A stretch of DNA of 64,000 bases from Lateolabrax maculatus (lineage: Eukaryota > Chordata > Actinopteri > Acropomatiformes > Lateolabracidae). Below are positions 47,238-57,989 of the stretch, in pieces. Position 1 is the stretch's first letter. Each line of letters begins with the position of its first letter. A program made the translations under genes and the position numbers. The stretch is from the NCBI GenBank assembly GCA_031216445.1, contig CM062210.1, positions 18,435,501 through 18,499,500 on the forward strand. The letters run 5' to 3'. The notes under the pieces are model-generated. The model was not told the origin of the DNA, ran no database searches, and worked only from the letters and a program-made list of their open reading frames with translations.

Positions 47238-49329
47238 GGGGTGAACATTTCAATGTCACACTAACACACGGTCTCCACGTAGCGCACGCGCAACAGGAAG
47301 CAAGACACACTTGGTTGCGGTTTACCAAAATGTCACTTCCTGTTGCAGCAGTTTGACTGTGTAGCTGTATGACACTTTAATCTGCAGCTTAAAACTTTGT
47401 CTATGAATGCTTAATTCATCCTAACACCCTATGTCTATAAGTTTTTGTGTTTCTCATCATTCACATCCTGTCCTACAAAGCACTAATATCTGAAAGAAAG
47501 AGCCCAAAACAGGCTGTAGTAACAGTGTCAGTGCCGGGGGAAGAACAAGGCCACTAGATCAGAGGCCTTAACTGACGGTGGCGTCGCCTCCCCTGCTCTC
47601 AGATCTGCAGCTGCCTCTTGTCCTCGGTCCCTGACGGCCAATTAAGAAACACAGACAGGCCTATTCCTGAACGCTGGCACATAAAGGACATCTGAGCAGG
47701 CCTATAATGGAACAGCTTCACCTTGGGAATACACAGCATCGGCTGAGGACAGAAAATAAAGAGCCAGATAGAGTTCATGACACAGTGCACGAGTCAGTAA
47801 CACATTACAGAAAATGATCCGAAGTGTGCCGCAAAGGAAGAAAAATGCAGACAGACACTGCTCAATATGTTTGTGCAAGATGAAAATATTTCACAAGTGA
47901 TTTCTCAATACCACAGCTGATTACGCAGGTATCTTTGTTTTGGCATGTTGCACTTAGTCAGGGGGCGTGTTTAACAGCCTCATCAGAGAAGTATTCTAAG
48001 GTGGAAAAGCATTAAGCTTGTGAGTTAATGCATCCACATGTCATAACAGGATTTAATAGCTACACTGATGAAGAACTGATGAAGAACAGAGGCAACAATG
48101 CAAGGCTGACCAAAACAAAAACTACACTTGCCATAAAGCAATGACTCATCCATAATATAGTAATAAATTGTTTATCATTGCTGGTAGGGCTCATATCATG
48201 AAAATGTATGCTCTTACCGTGTTACTGTTCTATCATTTCTATTATTAGTATACAGGAGAAAGTATTCACTGTCACCAGATCTCAATCTAACTGGACGGCT
48301 ATGGGAGGACGCTATGCCGGGATCAGACTGCAATGATATTTTTGTCGTTTGAGATGCTCTCTGTGTCAGATAAGGCCATCGCAGCCCTAAATTCTTGCCG
48401 CGACGTAGACCAAGACACATGCTTCCCGCGTCGGTACAAAGAGCAAAGGTATGTAGGTGATCAGGTGTGATTAACTCAGTATGTTGGTCCTGACCTGAGG
48501 GTGATGTCATGGTTACAGGTTCACTGGAAGAAATAAAGCATCATTCTTATGTGCTTTCTTTACAGCTGTGCAAGGAAGAGCACGCTGTGCTCCTGTGTCA
48601 CGGAATACGTGACGGCCAAACACATCTGCTGGTCTTTCAGTCGGGACATCTTATGGCACCCTGCTGGCCCAGAGGTTTAAGACACAGACCATGTAATCGG
48701 AACCTCCCCAGTTCCAGTCTGGCTGGGGACCTGGGCTGCATGTCACCCTTACTCTCTCTCTCCCCTCATTTCCTGTCACCCCTCTACTGTACACCCTCAG
48801 AACAAAGGCAAAAGTGCAAAGAGAAAAGCCCTCCACATCTTACAGATTAACCCAAGAACACAAAGCAGTCATTCCTCTGCTCGGATTTAATAATAGCAGA
48901 AAGAGCCTCATTAAGACTCCAGTCTAATAATGGAGACTTATTCCTTATTGAAAGCCTGCCTCCAGTCCCATCCTTTATATTGATTGGAAATAATTCCATA
49001 CCAAAAGCTTGCCCTCTCCCTTGCCCCTGGACTTAATAATACAATGTGATTCCTCATCCAAAGCCTGCACCCCAAGTCCACCGCCACACAACAGTTCCTT
49101 ATGGGTCCATGCAGAAGAAAGGCATCACTTTGGAGGGGCGGGGATGGGGCGGTCTTCTACTTTCCCTGTTTTTCTTCAGGAATGCTCACTTGTCGGCGCA
49201 GCGTGGCGACAGGCTCAGTGAGCCTCCCCCATCCAGCCATTCATCTGGCACACAAAGGCAACTTCACAGGACGACAGGCTTTCCCTCAGCTATTCTTCCT
49301 CGCTGCTCCTCGTCGTCCCTCCATCCCTT

Positions 49330-49364
<35 letters not shown>

Positions 49365-51605
49365 CACTCATTCACACGCACGCTCATTAGTATGCAAATG
49401 GACGTCCAGGAGTGCCGACACTGAGAAAGGAGGCCTAGGAACGGCAGCATTCTCCCGGCTGACTCCGTCTGTAGCGGCTGTTGCTTCGTCTGAACCAAAC
49501 CCGCTCGGAAACACAGCTCAGCCCAAAGGCACTAATCCATCAGACTGATGAATAAAAAGTCACGCTAGAGAAAACGGAGTTGATGCAGCCATTCCTTCTG
49601 GTCTGGAAAGTCCTCTCAAGCCCGGTTACATTGAACTGGGTGAACCGTACTTTAATTGTACTTACGTTACTTACTATACGTTTTTAAGGCTTTTAGTAAA
49701 CATACCTGGCGAGGGTTGACTGAGCACACTTGATTTTAGAAATAGTCTGTGCTTGGTTTGTGGCTTTTCTAATGGCCACATAGGTAGTTAACCAGCTTGG
49801 TGGCCGATGTAAGCCTTTGTTTTATAGTAGGAGAAAGCACAGGTGTAAAAAATCAGATGAATGACGGCTGAATTCCATTTAGCTGCTATAGTTTCAGGGT
49901 GCTGGCATCGTGCACACTGGCCTGCTATTGTTAATGTTAGTAGTGGCACCCGTGCCATTCGATGACGAGTCAAAATGTCTGCTTAGAAAAAGGCCTATTC
50001 AAGCATTTCCTCCGTCACACCGTTACTCCAGATGTTACTCACTGAGTCATGTTCAGAGTGCTGGGGTCACGGGTCGACCTGTGGCTCTGTGTTTTGACGG
50101 TCGGGTCATTTGCCATCACCACAGCTGGACCCGTGAAATAGAGACAGGTAGCAGTGGCTTCAGTACACTGGTGTAACGGCTGGTGGAAAACGTGACAAAG
50201 TAACATCTAGTGGGAATCGGTGGTTAGTAGGCCACGCTAACTAGCTATCATCATAGTCTATAGTCACACAAAAAGTGAATTGACACTTTAAAAATTGAGA
50301 ATCGCTTTATTTTGTGTCCATTGTATTCAATTTTAATTAAAAAAAATAAAAAATTACTGGAAACAAAGAATATCTGATGTCAAACAACAGCTGTCTACAA
50401 CATAATGTTGTAATATTTATCAGTTTTCGCGGGATATTATCCCAGTCTGTACATTTTGGGTCTACTAGCCCTTTAAAAAAGTTGAGTGGGCTGCCAAAGA
50501 GCTCATCGCCGGTCGGAAGTGCAGTTGCATAAGAGCATCAGTGGTGGGAACATGTATTTATGATGATGCCTGCTCACCCTTTGCAGTCAGGTTATAAATA
50601 GCTCTTTGCCTTTGGGTGGCCCTTCAGAGCAGGTGTTCAGCCCGGTGCTGATGAACCACCGCTACCATTCAATGATGACAAGAGTCAAGCACGCGTCATA
50701 TGCTGTTTACTCTCACCCAGGTTAGATTTCATCTGGATGATGAGACACCTTAATATATCACTACTACTTGGTATAGACACATAATTTAGAGGGTTACTAA
50801 ATCGTTCAAAACACCTTATTCTGCTCACTGCTGGGTTTCACACTCACTTCCCTCTGAGTTTATTCATGAATTCATTTTAGCTGTTGACTGGCATTTATAA
50901 AAAAAAAAAAAACCAAACATATAATTGCATCCAAATGCTGTAAACATTTAAAAATATCTATTCAACAGGTCTTGAATTCCATCAGCAGTGTGCGGTGGAT
51001 GGGCCGCCCTGTGTGGACATGTGACAGTTCATCACAGGATGTTTTCATTAGGGGGGAGATATGGCACTGGGTGTCATGACCTAATTTAAAGTTTCCATGA
51101 CAGCTGAACTGTCAAGATAAACTCACCCCGAGAAAGCCGGGCCATTAATCAACCGCGCAGCATTTGACATCTTAATCCGTTTTCTCAGCTTTATCTAATT
51201 AATAGTGGCACTACTTTCATTAAATTCTTTAATATTATCTTATGTGTGAAATACCTCTTCCATATAACACATTATCTGACCCATCGTTCATATAAAAATA
51301 TCGAGTAAGTGCAGCTTTAAGGGGAACGTGTGAAAACCTATGAAGCAACGGAGGATGGGTAAATAGCCAAACTGTCCATCTACTTTGCTTCAAAATATGA
51401 TTGGAGTGTGATGAGCATTAGATGTTATTCTTAGACAGCGCAGTCGGGTCCGGTCGGCAGGGATGAGGAAGCGTCTGGCTGCGCTGCTCACCACACGCTG
51501 TGATACCTGATAGCTTCTATCACTGACATGAGAGAGAGATCTGATTCATTTTGGATATACTTTAAAAAGGTTTGGGGAAGCCTTTCAACACCTCTTTTTA
51601 ATTTC

Positions 51606-51648
<43 letters not shown>

Positions 51649-54600
51649 CTGGTCTAGATAAATGTATTGAACCTACCATATTGTTAAAACACTGGCTCAT
51701 TATGATGATGCAGAAAACCCACTAAAAATGAGTCATTTTCCTATTCAGCGGTCATGTGGGGTCAGTCATAATTGCGGTATGTAGTGCTGCTTGACCTTTT
51801 TGACTCCCTTGTGGTTTGTTACATTTTTACTTTATGTAATAACAGAATTTGTTTCATTTCACAATCGCATCAATCATGGAGCAAAGTGATGAAGGGGGTT
51901 TTATGCAAGCGTCATGAGGTGCTGTTGACCGCTATAAAAAGCCACGCTTCCATGCCTGTTGCTCATCACTGTCACACAGGGCTGAGCTCCCACCACTTCC
52001 TCCTCCCACCGTCAAAACAAAACTGCACAAAGGGAAAGAAAGTGCACCTGCAACTCCAGCCCGTGTTAAGTTTCAGTTCAGCTCTCGGATTCCCTTCTGC
52101 GCATCTGGCCCACATACACACAAAGCTGCTGGCCCAACAACACACACAGCAGGAACAACAGGATGATAGCTTACCACAATAAGAGCACAACGCTGAAACA
52201 ACTAGGTGATCGACAGAAAAATAAGCAACTCATTTGACGATGGACTAATCATTTAAATCAGTTTTCAGGCAAAAATACCTGAGAACCTTTTCACAGCCAT
52301 TAAATAACACCTAAGAACTAAAAACAATACTGTAAACCTATTAGATAAGAAACCTGGGCACCAGCCTTCTTATTTTTTATATTTGTGTTTCTTGCATGAC
52401 TATAGTATATTTTTATAAGCCTCAATCCAAAGAAACTACAGCTCTGAAAAAATTAAAGAGTTACTACTTTAAGAGACAGTAAAATATACAGTAGATAATA
52501 ACCAATTCTACTGCAACACTTAACTACTGAGAAACGTACAATCTTCCATACTATAATGGATCCTATACAAGTCTCTGACACATACAGCAACCAGTCTGAA
52601 CTCCTCAGGCTGCAGTATATTGGAAATGCTAATGTATTCAAATGGATATGAAAAAAAAAATACACCAAAGAAGCTTCAATCTCCTCGGGTTTAAGAAATC
52701 ACACTTTCACAAGCTGCTGGCCAAGAAATGCTCCAGGCTCACACGAGTCTGTCTGTGAAAGCAGAATGGCGTGTGTGTGTGTTTGTGTGTGTGTAGGAGC
52801 AGACAGTGTGAGGTTCCCTCTGCTGCCAGAGCCTTCCCAACGCTCCAAGAAAGCCTGAGTGACATAACACGCCTCAGGAATGCCATAGTAGTACGAAAGA
52901 GAAAGGAGAGGGAAAAAGTGGAAAAAGTCCCTGTGGAAGGAGAGATGCGGCTCAACAAGACTGACTGGTTCGCTGTAATGAGAACGAGTTTTTGGAGGAG
53001 ACGAGCCCGCTCAGGTAAGACCTGAACAACATGTGGGGCATGTTGTTGACTTGTACCAGTGTTTTTCCACTTTCCAAATCCCTGTGGTTAGCGTTACCAT
53101 ACTCATTTTATGTCTCTTTTTAGTCGCGTTATGTCTCTTTGTAGTCATTTCACTGTGCAGGGAGCTCTATTTCCAACCAACATGGGCTAAGAGATAAATC
53201 AGCACAGACAATAACACAAACAAACTGCTGTTCAAAACGTCTTCAAAGCCACAATTCCTATTCCTGTGTTGCAGAAGTCTGATCACACTTATCAGCTTAG
53301 CTCATGAGGTAAGGAATGGGCCGGCCTCAGGTAGATCCCTATCAGCTCACACACCCTGACGGAAGAGGAAGTTAGTTTTGCCTTGTCACACAGCTGGCTG
53401 CTCCTGTTTAATGACCAGTCACCGACTGCATAAGACTTTACGGGGAATGACGTGCATTACAGTGATGCAATATATTGACATTTTGACTGCTGTCAAACAG
53501 GGACAATTTCAGCGGTTATTAGAGCTGATATTACTGTAGATTTTTTCCCCCCACATTACCACCATGTTCTTACTTTCTATACAGTACACTTTTATTACAA
53601 TGTAGTCTTAAAAACACTACTTTGTTAGTATCGATGTCCAGTGGAAACCATGCATCTCCAAAACATCCACTATTTAATTCATGAGCCCAGGAAAACCTCC
53701 CTGTTCTGCTGTCTGACGATGCAGATCATACTGGTTAATTTATCTTAAGGACCTGTAATACAATGTTTCAATGGGACAGTATAAGTATATGTGTTATATC
53801 AAATATATTTGCAAACCTACTTGCTAGTTTCTTTGCCAGTGTTTTCTACAGCCCTGATTCCAAACCTTTTTGTCTGATGTACCCCAACATCTGCATCGGA
53901 GGAGCACCGGTACCCCTTTGTTGATCACCTATCATGCTCAGGGGTTACAGTTGGCTCAGGTTGGTTGGAGGAGTACTCTGTGCAGCCGTAGCTGGTAGTT
54001 TATTGTTCATTGTCACAGTAAATGCTCTAAAGATCAGCAGCCTGCAATCCCATTTTGTGTGTTCAGGAAATATAGCCACAGAAATATGTGGACGTTCTGC
54101 GGTAATTTATGTGGTTGGTCTGATCACCCGGACCCGGGTTCAACAGTATTGGCAAACACTGCTTTAGGCTTTTCATCCAGCAGAAAGCTAATAAGACTGG
54201 AGCCAGACCTGACCGGGTGACGGCGGCTCAGGAAGAGCGGTGGGTGGGAAGGAACAGGCAGCGCTCGCACAATGAAGCCGCGAGGAAACGAGCCGAAAGG
54301 AAAGGGAGAAAAAGAATGGCCACTGATGAGTGTGCAGCGGCTGGTGTGCAGGTTGAGTCAAGTTCACTGGGGCAGGATCAGTGATACTGGCTCGGGATCA
54401 GCTGGCTTGCGCAACTTTCATTTCGACCTGACAAACGTTGTCACCTCCATGAATGTGGACAGGATGAAGAGAAAGCGATTCACATCCTAATCAACAGAAA
54501 AGAGACTCAGTGTGTGTGTGCAGGGCATGATTCAGCGCGTGCATGTGCAGTATATATTGACATTAGTGAAGTCATGGTATAAACAAACACGGCCTACTGT

Positions 54601-55047
54601 ACTTCAGTCCTGTCCCTCCTCTCAGTTGGCGCTGGCGCTCCACAGAATTTACCGAAGCCAACGAGCAAACAAGGCAGCAGTGTGAGAATGAATGGAGCCA
54701 CAGAGGCCTTATCTTGATGCTGCGACGCCGAGGCAGAAGTTACACGTTTACACTGGGAGTCCCGGGGCTGCTGTAGGGACCCTTTCTTCAACCACGCCAA
54801 CAGAAGCCCTATAGGAACACGCTCGACTCAACCAGGCTACAGGTGGAGGTGACCCTTTTAATTCAAACCTAACATGAAACCCAACTAAGGGCCGTCAAAA
54901 ACATCACGTGGCCCCCCGTGTCAAAAAGTCTGCTGACACACCGTGACATCCAGCTAAAGTCACGAGCAGCCTGCTGGTGACACCTAGGAAAATCACATCA
55001 GCCGAGTCCTGTCACAAGACCTCTTCCATGCAAGTCCCTCTTCATCT

Positions 55048-55088
<41 letters not shown>

Positions 55089-56939
55089 CGTCACTTATTT
55101 GGATCATAGTCCCTGTGGTACAGCAATCCTGTGGAACACCAGTGTGTTGTCAGTGAGTAGTAATGACCTGTGAATCTATTACTGACCGGGCTTAATATGG
55201 TCTGTAGTGATCCAGAAGATCAGACTGGGGCAGCCCTGCTACTGAATGGACCTCGAGGTGAGATCAGCTGCTGTTTCCCAGGTCAAGAATGAACTGTGAA
55301 GGTACCATGGTGGAGCAGTCCTTAAAGTGCTCAGAACTAATGGAGATTTGAGCACGCCCAACTGGGCAAACTCCGTCTGCTGATGAAAATCATGTAATAT
55401 GATCGAAAGCCCCAAGGACCAACCACTGGATCTGTTGCCAGCTGTTCTGTGTCCAAGTGCTGAAAGGATTAGCAGATAAATCGCTGAGTTAAACAACAAC
55501 AATGTTGAGAAGCGATTTATCATTTCAGCGGTTCCAGCGTCAAAAAGGCAGAACGTGCTGCCCAGTCTGGGGGGGGGTTAATCGGTTAAACGGTTGGTTA
55601 ATCAAAACAAGCTATTTGGAGAGGTCACCTTGGGCTCTGGGAAATGAAAAAAAAATGAAAGAATCTGAAAATCATCCCTACTGTACTCCCCCTGTTCCCA
55701 ACTGTTCTGTAGCTAAGATCCAATGTGTTTGCAGATACAGGCCAGCAGTTACAGTCAGCATCTCTGGACCCATTTGTTTTTCAGTCACAAACCTGACCTA
55801 TTAGAGCCCACTGCCAGCCGAGCTCTGCTGCCAGGCTGCTGGGTAAATAAAGCCTGTGTGGAGTGCGGCTCAGTCGTCCCGGCCACCATTCTCTCACAGC
55901 AGCCCCGCCGCTCCGTCTCCAAAAAAAGCCGCGCTGCTCCACATTTTAACTGGAACAGCCTCTCTTTGTGCGTCTCCCTCTCCTCCTGCCTTCGGGCCTC
56001 TTCTCTCGGGCTGCTGTGTCTGTCGGTTTCACTAACCCGGGTTAAGTTTAGTGTTTGACCGGGTGGGCTTTGTTTGTAGGTGGCACACCCCCCCCACCCC
56101 TCCCACCCCCCTCCCGCCCCTGCGCTCAGATTGAACCCACATGCAGGGTTGCAGTAGGTTTGTTTCCAACACTGAAGACGGTCAGGCCTCTAGGGAGACA
56201 ACACATCACCACCAGGCAGGGCGGACGTGTCCGGCGCTCAGGGACCAGCTGCAGCCTGAACATGAACCCTGGTGGCTCCATGCTCTATGGGTGATGGCCA
56301 CACCGGTGCCAGACCAACCCTGGACACCTTACATTCCTACTAGGCTCCATCCTGCCAGAGAGGGCTCACACTCTACATCCTGAGCTCATGCAGTGGATGA
56401 CGCCCTCTCTCTCTTCTACTACTACTACTACTACTACCACAGCTGCTGCACCCAGAGGGGCCCGGGGCCTCGCTCAAGAGCCCCTGAGCTGCAGCCGGGA
56501 GGGCAGATGTGTGCTGCTGCTCGTCTGCCCCCCGCAGCCACACCTATTAACCTCACCAGGTCCCGGTGGGCCGCCTGTCAGATCGCCACCCACCATCTCA
56601 TCCCCCCCACCCTCCACCACCACCACCACACCAGGGCCGCAGCATCCATCCACCCCAGCAGCGGCGGCAGCAGCAGCGGGACTCACCCAGTGTTTTGACC
56701 GCGATCTGCCGCGTCAGAGGCGGCGGCAGGTTGATGCAGACCAGATCCACGTCCTGATGCAGCAGCACGTCGTCGATCCGGTTGGTGTAAAACGGCACGT
56801 TCATCTCCTTGGCCAGCTCCTCCGCCTCCTCCTGCGTCCGGCCCCACAGCGCCTTGACGGCGAAGCCCTCATTCTTCAGCAGCGGGATGATCACCCTGGC
56901 GGTCAGGCTGGTGCCGAACACGCCGACCCCTGGAAGCAT
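32089..56939 (-). CDS. gfod1: Glucose-fructose oxidoreductase domain-containing protein 1, complete, 3 coding exons, 395 aa
   Basis: The three exons are 56939-56687, 33338-33145 and 32829-32089. They join in frame (phases 1 and 0) to 395 residues, against 390 in human GFOD1. It belongs to the Gfo/Idh/MocA family: an N-terminal Rossmann fold with GVGVFGT (residues 4-10) and a C-terminal alpha/beta domain. Sequence such as [34 protein letters not shown] and the end SEAMRRSRMSLYC identify GFOD1 rather than GFOD2. The catalytic lysine motif EKP typical of the family is replaced by DRT (residues 93-95), also in human, so enzyme activity is doubtful. An in-frame TAA lies three codons before the ATG, fixing the start. 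A glycine-rich insert sits at 272-279. Cellular role and substrate are not established from sequence. Confidence 0.95.
32830..33144 (-). other. gfod1: gfod1 intron 2 with repeat fragment
   Basis: A 315-bp intron. Its middle (about 32935-33045) contains GCCTTTGAGCAAGACACTG, which resembles the teleost repeat segment 'GTCCTTGAGCAAGACACTGAA'. That suggests a degraded element. Confidence 0.6.
33145..33338 (-). CDS. gfod1: gfod1 coding exon 2 (residues 85-149)
   Basis: The acceptor is TTATAAG before GTATTGG and the donor is GCCCAG before GTATGAC. The exon encodes [20 protein letters not shown] through GELLVCEAQ. It contains the DRT site equivalent to the family's EKP motif. The exon is too short between stops to appear as a stand-alone frame but closes perfectly in phase. 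Confidence 0.93.
36195..36216. repeat. Poly(A) tract
   Basis: 22 consecutive A on the plus strand; possibly a retroposon tail, but no body is recognisable upstream. Confidence 0.9.
37038..37116. repeat. Near-perfect 25-bp inverted repeat (hairpin)
   Basis: The arms 37038-37062 and 37092-37116 are reverse complements at 24 of 25 positions (left arm begins AGGCGGCTGAGAG), with a 29-nt loop. The loop itself contains GCTGG-ACG-CCAGC, a second small stem. It lies in gfod1 intron 1. Confidence 0.9.
37135..37163. repeat. Short tandem hexamer TAGGTC/TTGGTC
   Basis: Imperfect tandem units of TAGGTC and TTGGTC directly after the 25-bp inverted repeat. Confidence 0.7.
39360..39745 (+). mobile_element. 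Teleost interspersed repeat (non-coding)
   Basis: Blocks such as GTTGGTGGAGACCAAAACAG, AGTGAATATTGGACTTACA, GTCTGCTGGATGTG and GATAATATGTCGGTGCTGTG match a repeat I recall as frequent in percomorph genomes. Its 3' block is shared with the copy ending near 46660. Confidence 0.55.
40231..40250. repeat. (TG)n microsatellite
   Basis: About 10 TG units in gfod1 intron 1. Confidence 0.9.
42218..42320. mobile_element. MITE end related to the kif5b intron 21 element
   Basis: It starts TTAAGGGTCAGTTCACCCAA, the same terminal pattern as 11759. It contains a perfect 16-bp palindrome ATACCTCTAGAGGTAT. The far end was not identified, so this may be a truncated copy. Confidence 0.5.
42505..42528. repeat. 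(AC)n microsatellite
   Basis: About 12 AC units. Confidence 0.95.
43291..43322. repeat. Perfect 11-bp inverted repeat with E-box loop
   Basis: GTCTCTGACCA and TGGTCAGAGAC flank a 10-nt loop containing CACGTG. Confidence 0.9.
44510..44526 (+). promoter_or_regulatory. Candidate RFX X-box
   Basis: GTTGTCATGGCGATGAC fits the imperfectly palindromic X-box (GTTGCCATGGCAAC-like) bound by RFX factors. Its setting is GC-rich DNA in gfod1 intron 1. Confidence 0.4.
46419..46665 (+). mobile_element. Teleost SINE-like/interspersed repeat (copy 3 of 3)
   Basis: It opens AAAAGAATAGTTCGACATTT then GGGAAATGTGG, as in the copies at 10413 and 17836. It ends with GGTGATAATACGTCAGTGTT, a block also found near 39700. 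Confidence 0.6.
47155..47233. repeat. (GA)n microsatellite, 79 bp
   Basis: About 39 uninterrupted GA units; the longest simple repeat in the window. Confidence 0.98.
48250..48440 (+). mobile_element. Decayed DNA transposase fragment
   Basis: The plus strand at 48272-48328 translates to SPDLNLTGRLWEDAMPGSD. This resembles the SPDLNPIE-LW block around the second catalytic Asp of Tc1/mariner-type DDE transposases. A stop follows at 48350 and there is no upstream frame, so it is a fossil. Downstream bases up to the GGTACAAAGAGCAAAGG segment look like part of the same element. Confidence 0.4.
48644..48835 (+). mobile_element. tRNA-derived SINE
   Basis: An A-box-like TGGCCCAGAGG is followed by a degenerate B box (AGTTCCAGTCT). 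Then come CTGGGGACCTGGGCTGCATG and a CT-rich stretch, with CATTTCCTGTCACCCCTCTA leading to an AACAAAGGCAAAA tail. This order matches a SINE family I recall from percomorph fish. It is diverged and so probably inactive. Confidence 0.65.
49333..49361. repeat. (CT)n microsatellite
   Basis: About 14 CT units. Confidence 0.96.
51609..51646. repeat. (GT)n microsatellite
   Basis: About 19 GT units. Confidence 0.97.
53099..53155. repeat. Short tandem repeat of TTTATGTCTCTTT/GTAGTC type
   Basis: Two to three degenerate units built from TTATGTCTCTTTTTAGTC and TTATGTCTCTTTGTAGTC. The same TTTGTAGTCATTT motif recurs near 63188. Confidence 0.5.
53850..54170. mobile_element. Probable interspersed repeat fragment
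   Basis: GATTCCAAACCTTTTTGTCT followed by GATGTACCCC resembles the start of a dispersed teleost repeat. Family and borders are uncertain. Confidence 0.35.
55051..55086. repeat. (AC)n microsatellite
   Basis: About 18 AC units. Confidence 0.97.
56416..56438. repeat. (CTA)n triplet repeat
   Basis: Seven to eight CTA units in gfod1 intron 1, about 250 bp after the exon 1 donor in transcript direction. Confidence 0.93.
56687..56939 (-). CDS. gfod1: gfod1 coding exon 1 (residues 1-84)
   Basis: It encodes the nucleotide-binding half of the Rossmann fold, starting MLPGVGVFGTSLTARVIIP and ending AVKTLG with the last glycine codon split. The donor is CTGG before GTGAGT. It is nearly identical to human GFOD1 over this stretch. 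Confidence 0.95.
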
Positions 56940-56979
56940 GGCTCGGGTTTACTCGCCTGACGCGGTTCTCTCAGTTCTC

Positions 56980-57017
<38 letters not shown>

Positions 57018-57620
57018 GTACAGCTCCGGATGGAGCCAGAGCTGCAGCGGCGGCGGCCGGGACCGTCAGGTTGTCCATCCACCTGCAGCCGAACACCCGC
57101 AGCGCTGCATGTCCCCGACGCTCCGGATCTGCGGCCGGGCGCCTACTGTCCTTGATAAAAAAAAAATAAAAAAAAAAACAGTCCCGGAGACGAGACGAGA
57201 CGGAAAACCGCGCCAGGCGTCAGACAGAGCAGCTCAGATGCACCACTCCGGTCCCCGTCTGACAGCGATCCGCGCGCCGACTGCGCCGAGCGGTGCGGGG
57301 CATGTCACCTCCTCCTGAGGGCCGCCCCCCCCCCCCCCCTCACACCCGGACACACGGAGCGCCTGAGGGCCACAGAGGAGCGCTGTGCGCCGGCGTGCCC
57401 GCGGGAACACGGCCGTCTGCTTGTGTCCGCTCCCCGGAGGACCAGCGGCGCTGATCTGCTGAAGGAGCCGCGGACGGTGCGGCTCACACCCGCGTCAAGT
57501 CGCGCGCGCGCGCACGCACCGGAAGCGCCGCGGGTGGGCGCTTTTCAAAATAAAAGGCGCCGCCGTAGCCCACGGTGTGTAGCCTATGGAGCGTGGGGAG
57601 TGCGGTGAAATCTCTCAGAA
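56940..57620 (-). promoter_or_regulatory. gfod1: gfod1 5' leader and CpG-island promoter
   Basis: GC- and CpG-rich DNA extends from exon 1 to about 57610, then changes to AT-rich. No TATA box was recognised on the minus strand. The start site is not resolved; the leader may include the GA tract 41-71 nt before the ATG. Confidence 0.6.
56983..57017. repeat. (CT)14-T8 tract just upstream of the gfod1 ATG
   Basis: On the gfod1 strand this reads A8(GA)14 ending about 43 nt before the start codon. Confidence 0.96.
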
Positions 57621-57903
57621 ACTCAAAAGTGCGCAAATTCTGAAAGCGGTGATATGCGGTTTTATTTAGTTTGGTTTTAAGCAGGCCCACACGCCCTCAG
57701 AGCAGGAGTAAATGTAAAGCATTCTGTATTTGCAGGATCAACCATCATGATAAGCCGTTTTTTTTTGTCCTCTACACTATTGAGCGATGACCTCGGCTTT
57801 CCCAACACTCAGAGTCAGAGAGCCTTTCATTCTGAACGGCATCAGGGAGCAGGACCCTGTTGTACAAGTCTAGTTCTTCCTCATCCTCCTCTTCTTCTTC
57901 TTA

Positions 57904-57904
<1 letters not shown>

Positions 57905-57940
<36 letters not shown>

Positions 57941-57943
57941 TGC

Positions 57944-57988
<45 letters not shown>
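57905..57988. repeat. Inverted triplet microsatellite (AAT)12-TGCT-(ATT)14
   Basis: Two triplet tracts face each other across a 4-nt spacer and are perfect reverse complements over at least 36 bp. Together they can fold into a long AT-only hairpin. Confidence 0.97.

Positions 57989-57989
<1 letters not shown>

Larger units (their letters stand above)
33339..56686 (-). other. gfod1: gfod1 intron 1 (23.3 kb)
   Basis: This is the interval between coding exons 2 and 1. I found no nested coding gene on either strand. It carries microsatellites, repeat copies (39360, 42218, 46419, 48250, 48644, 53099, 53850), a 25-bp hairpin at 37038-37116, an RFX-like site at 44510 and AT-rich homeobox-type stretches (for example 51060-51240) that could be enhancers. 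The rest looks like ordinary intron. Confidence 0.85.

Noticed and set aside
46942..47328. 128- and 96-codon frames rich in Ser-Leu repeats
   Set aside because: They are translations of the GA/CT microsatellite.
50610..50625. MEF2-like TTATAAATAGC
   Set aside because: A single AT-rich word, expected by chance in this much sequence.
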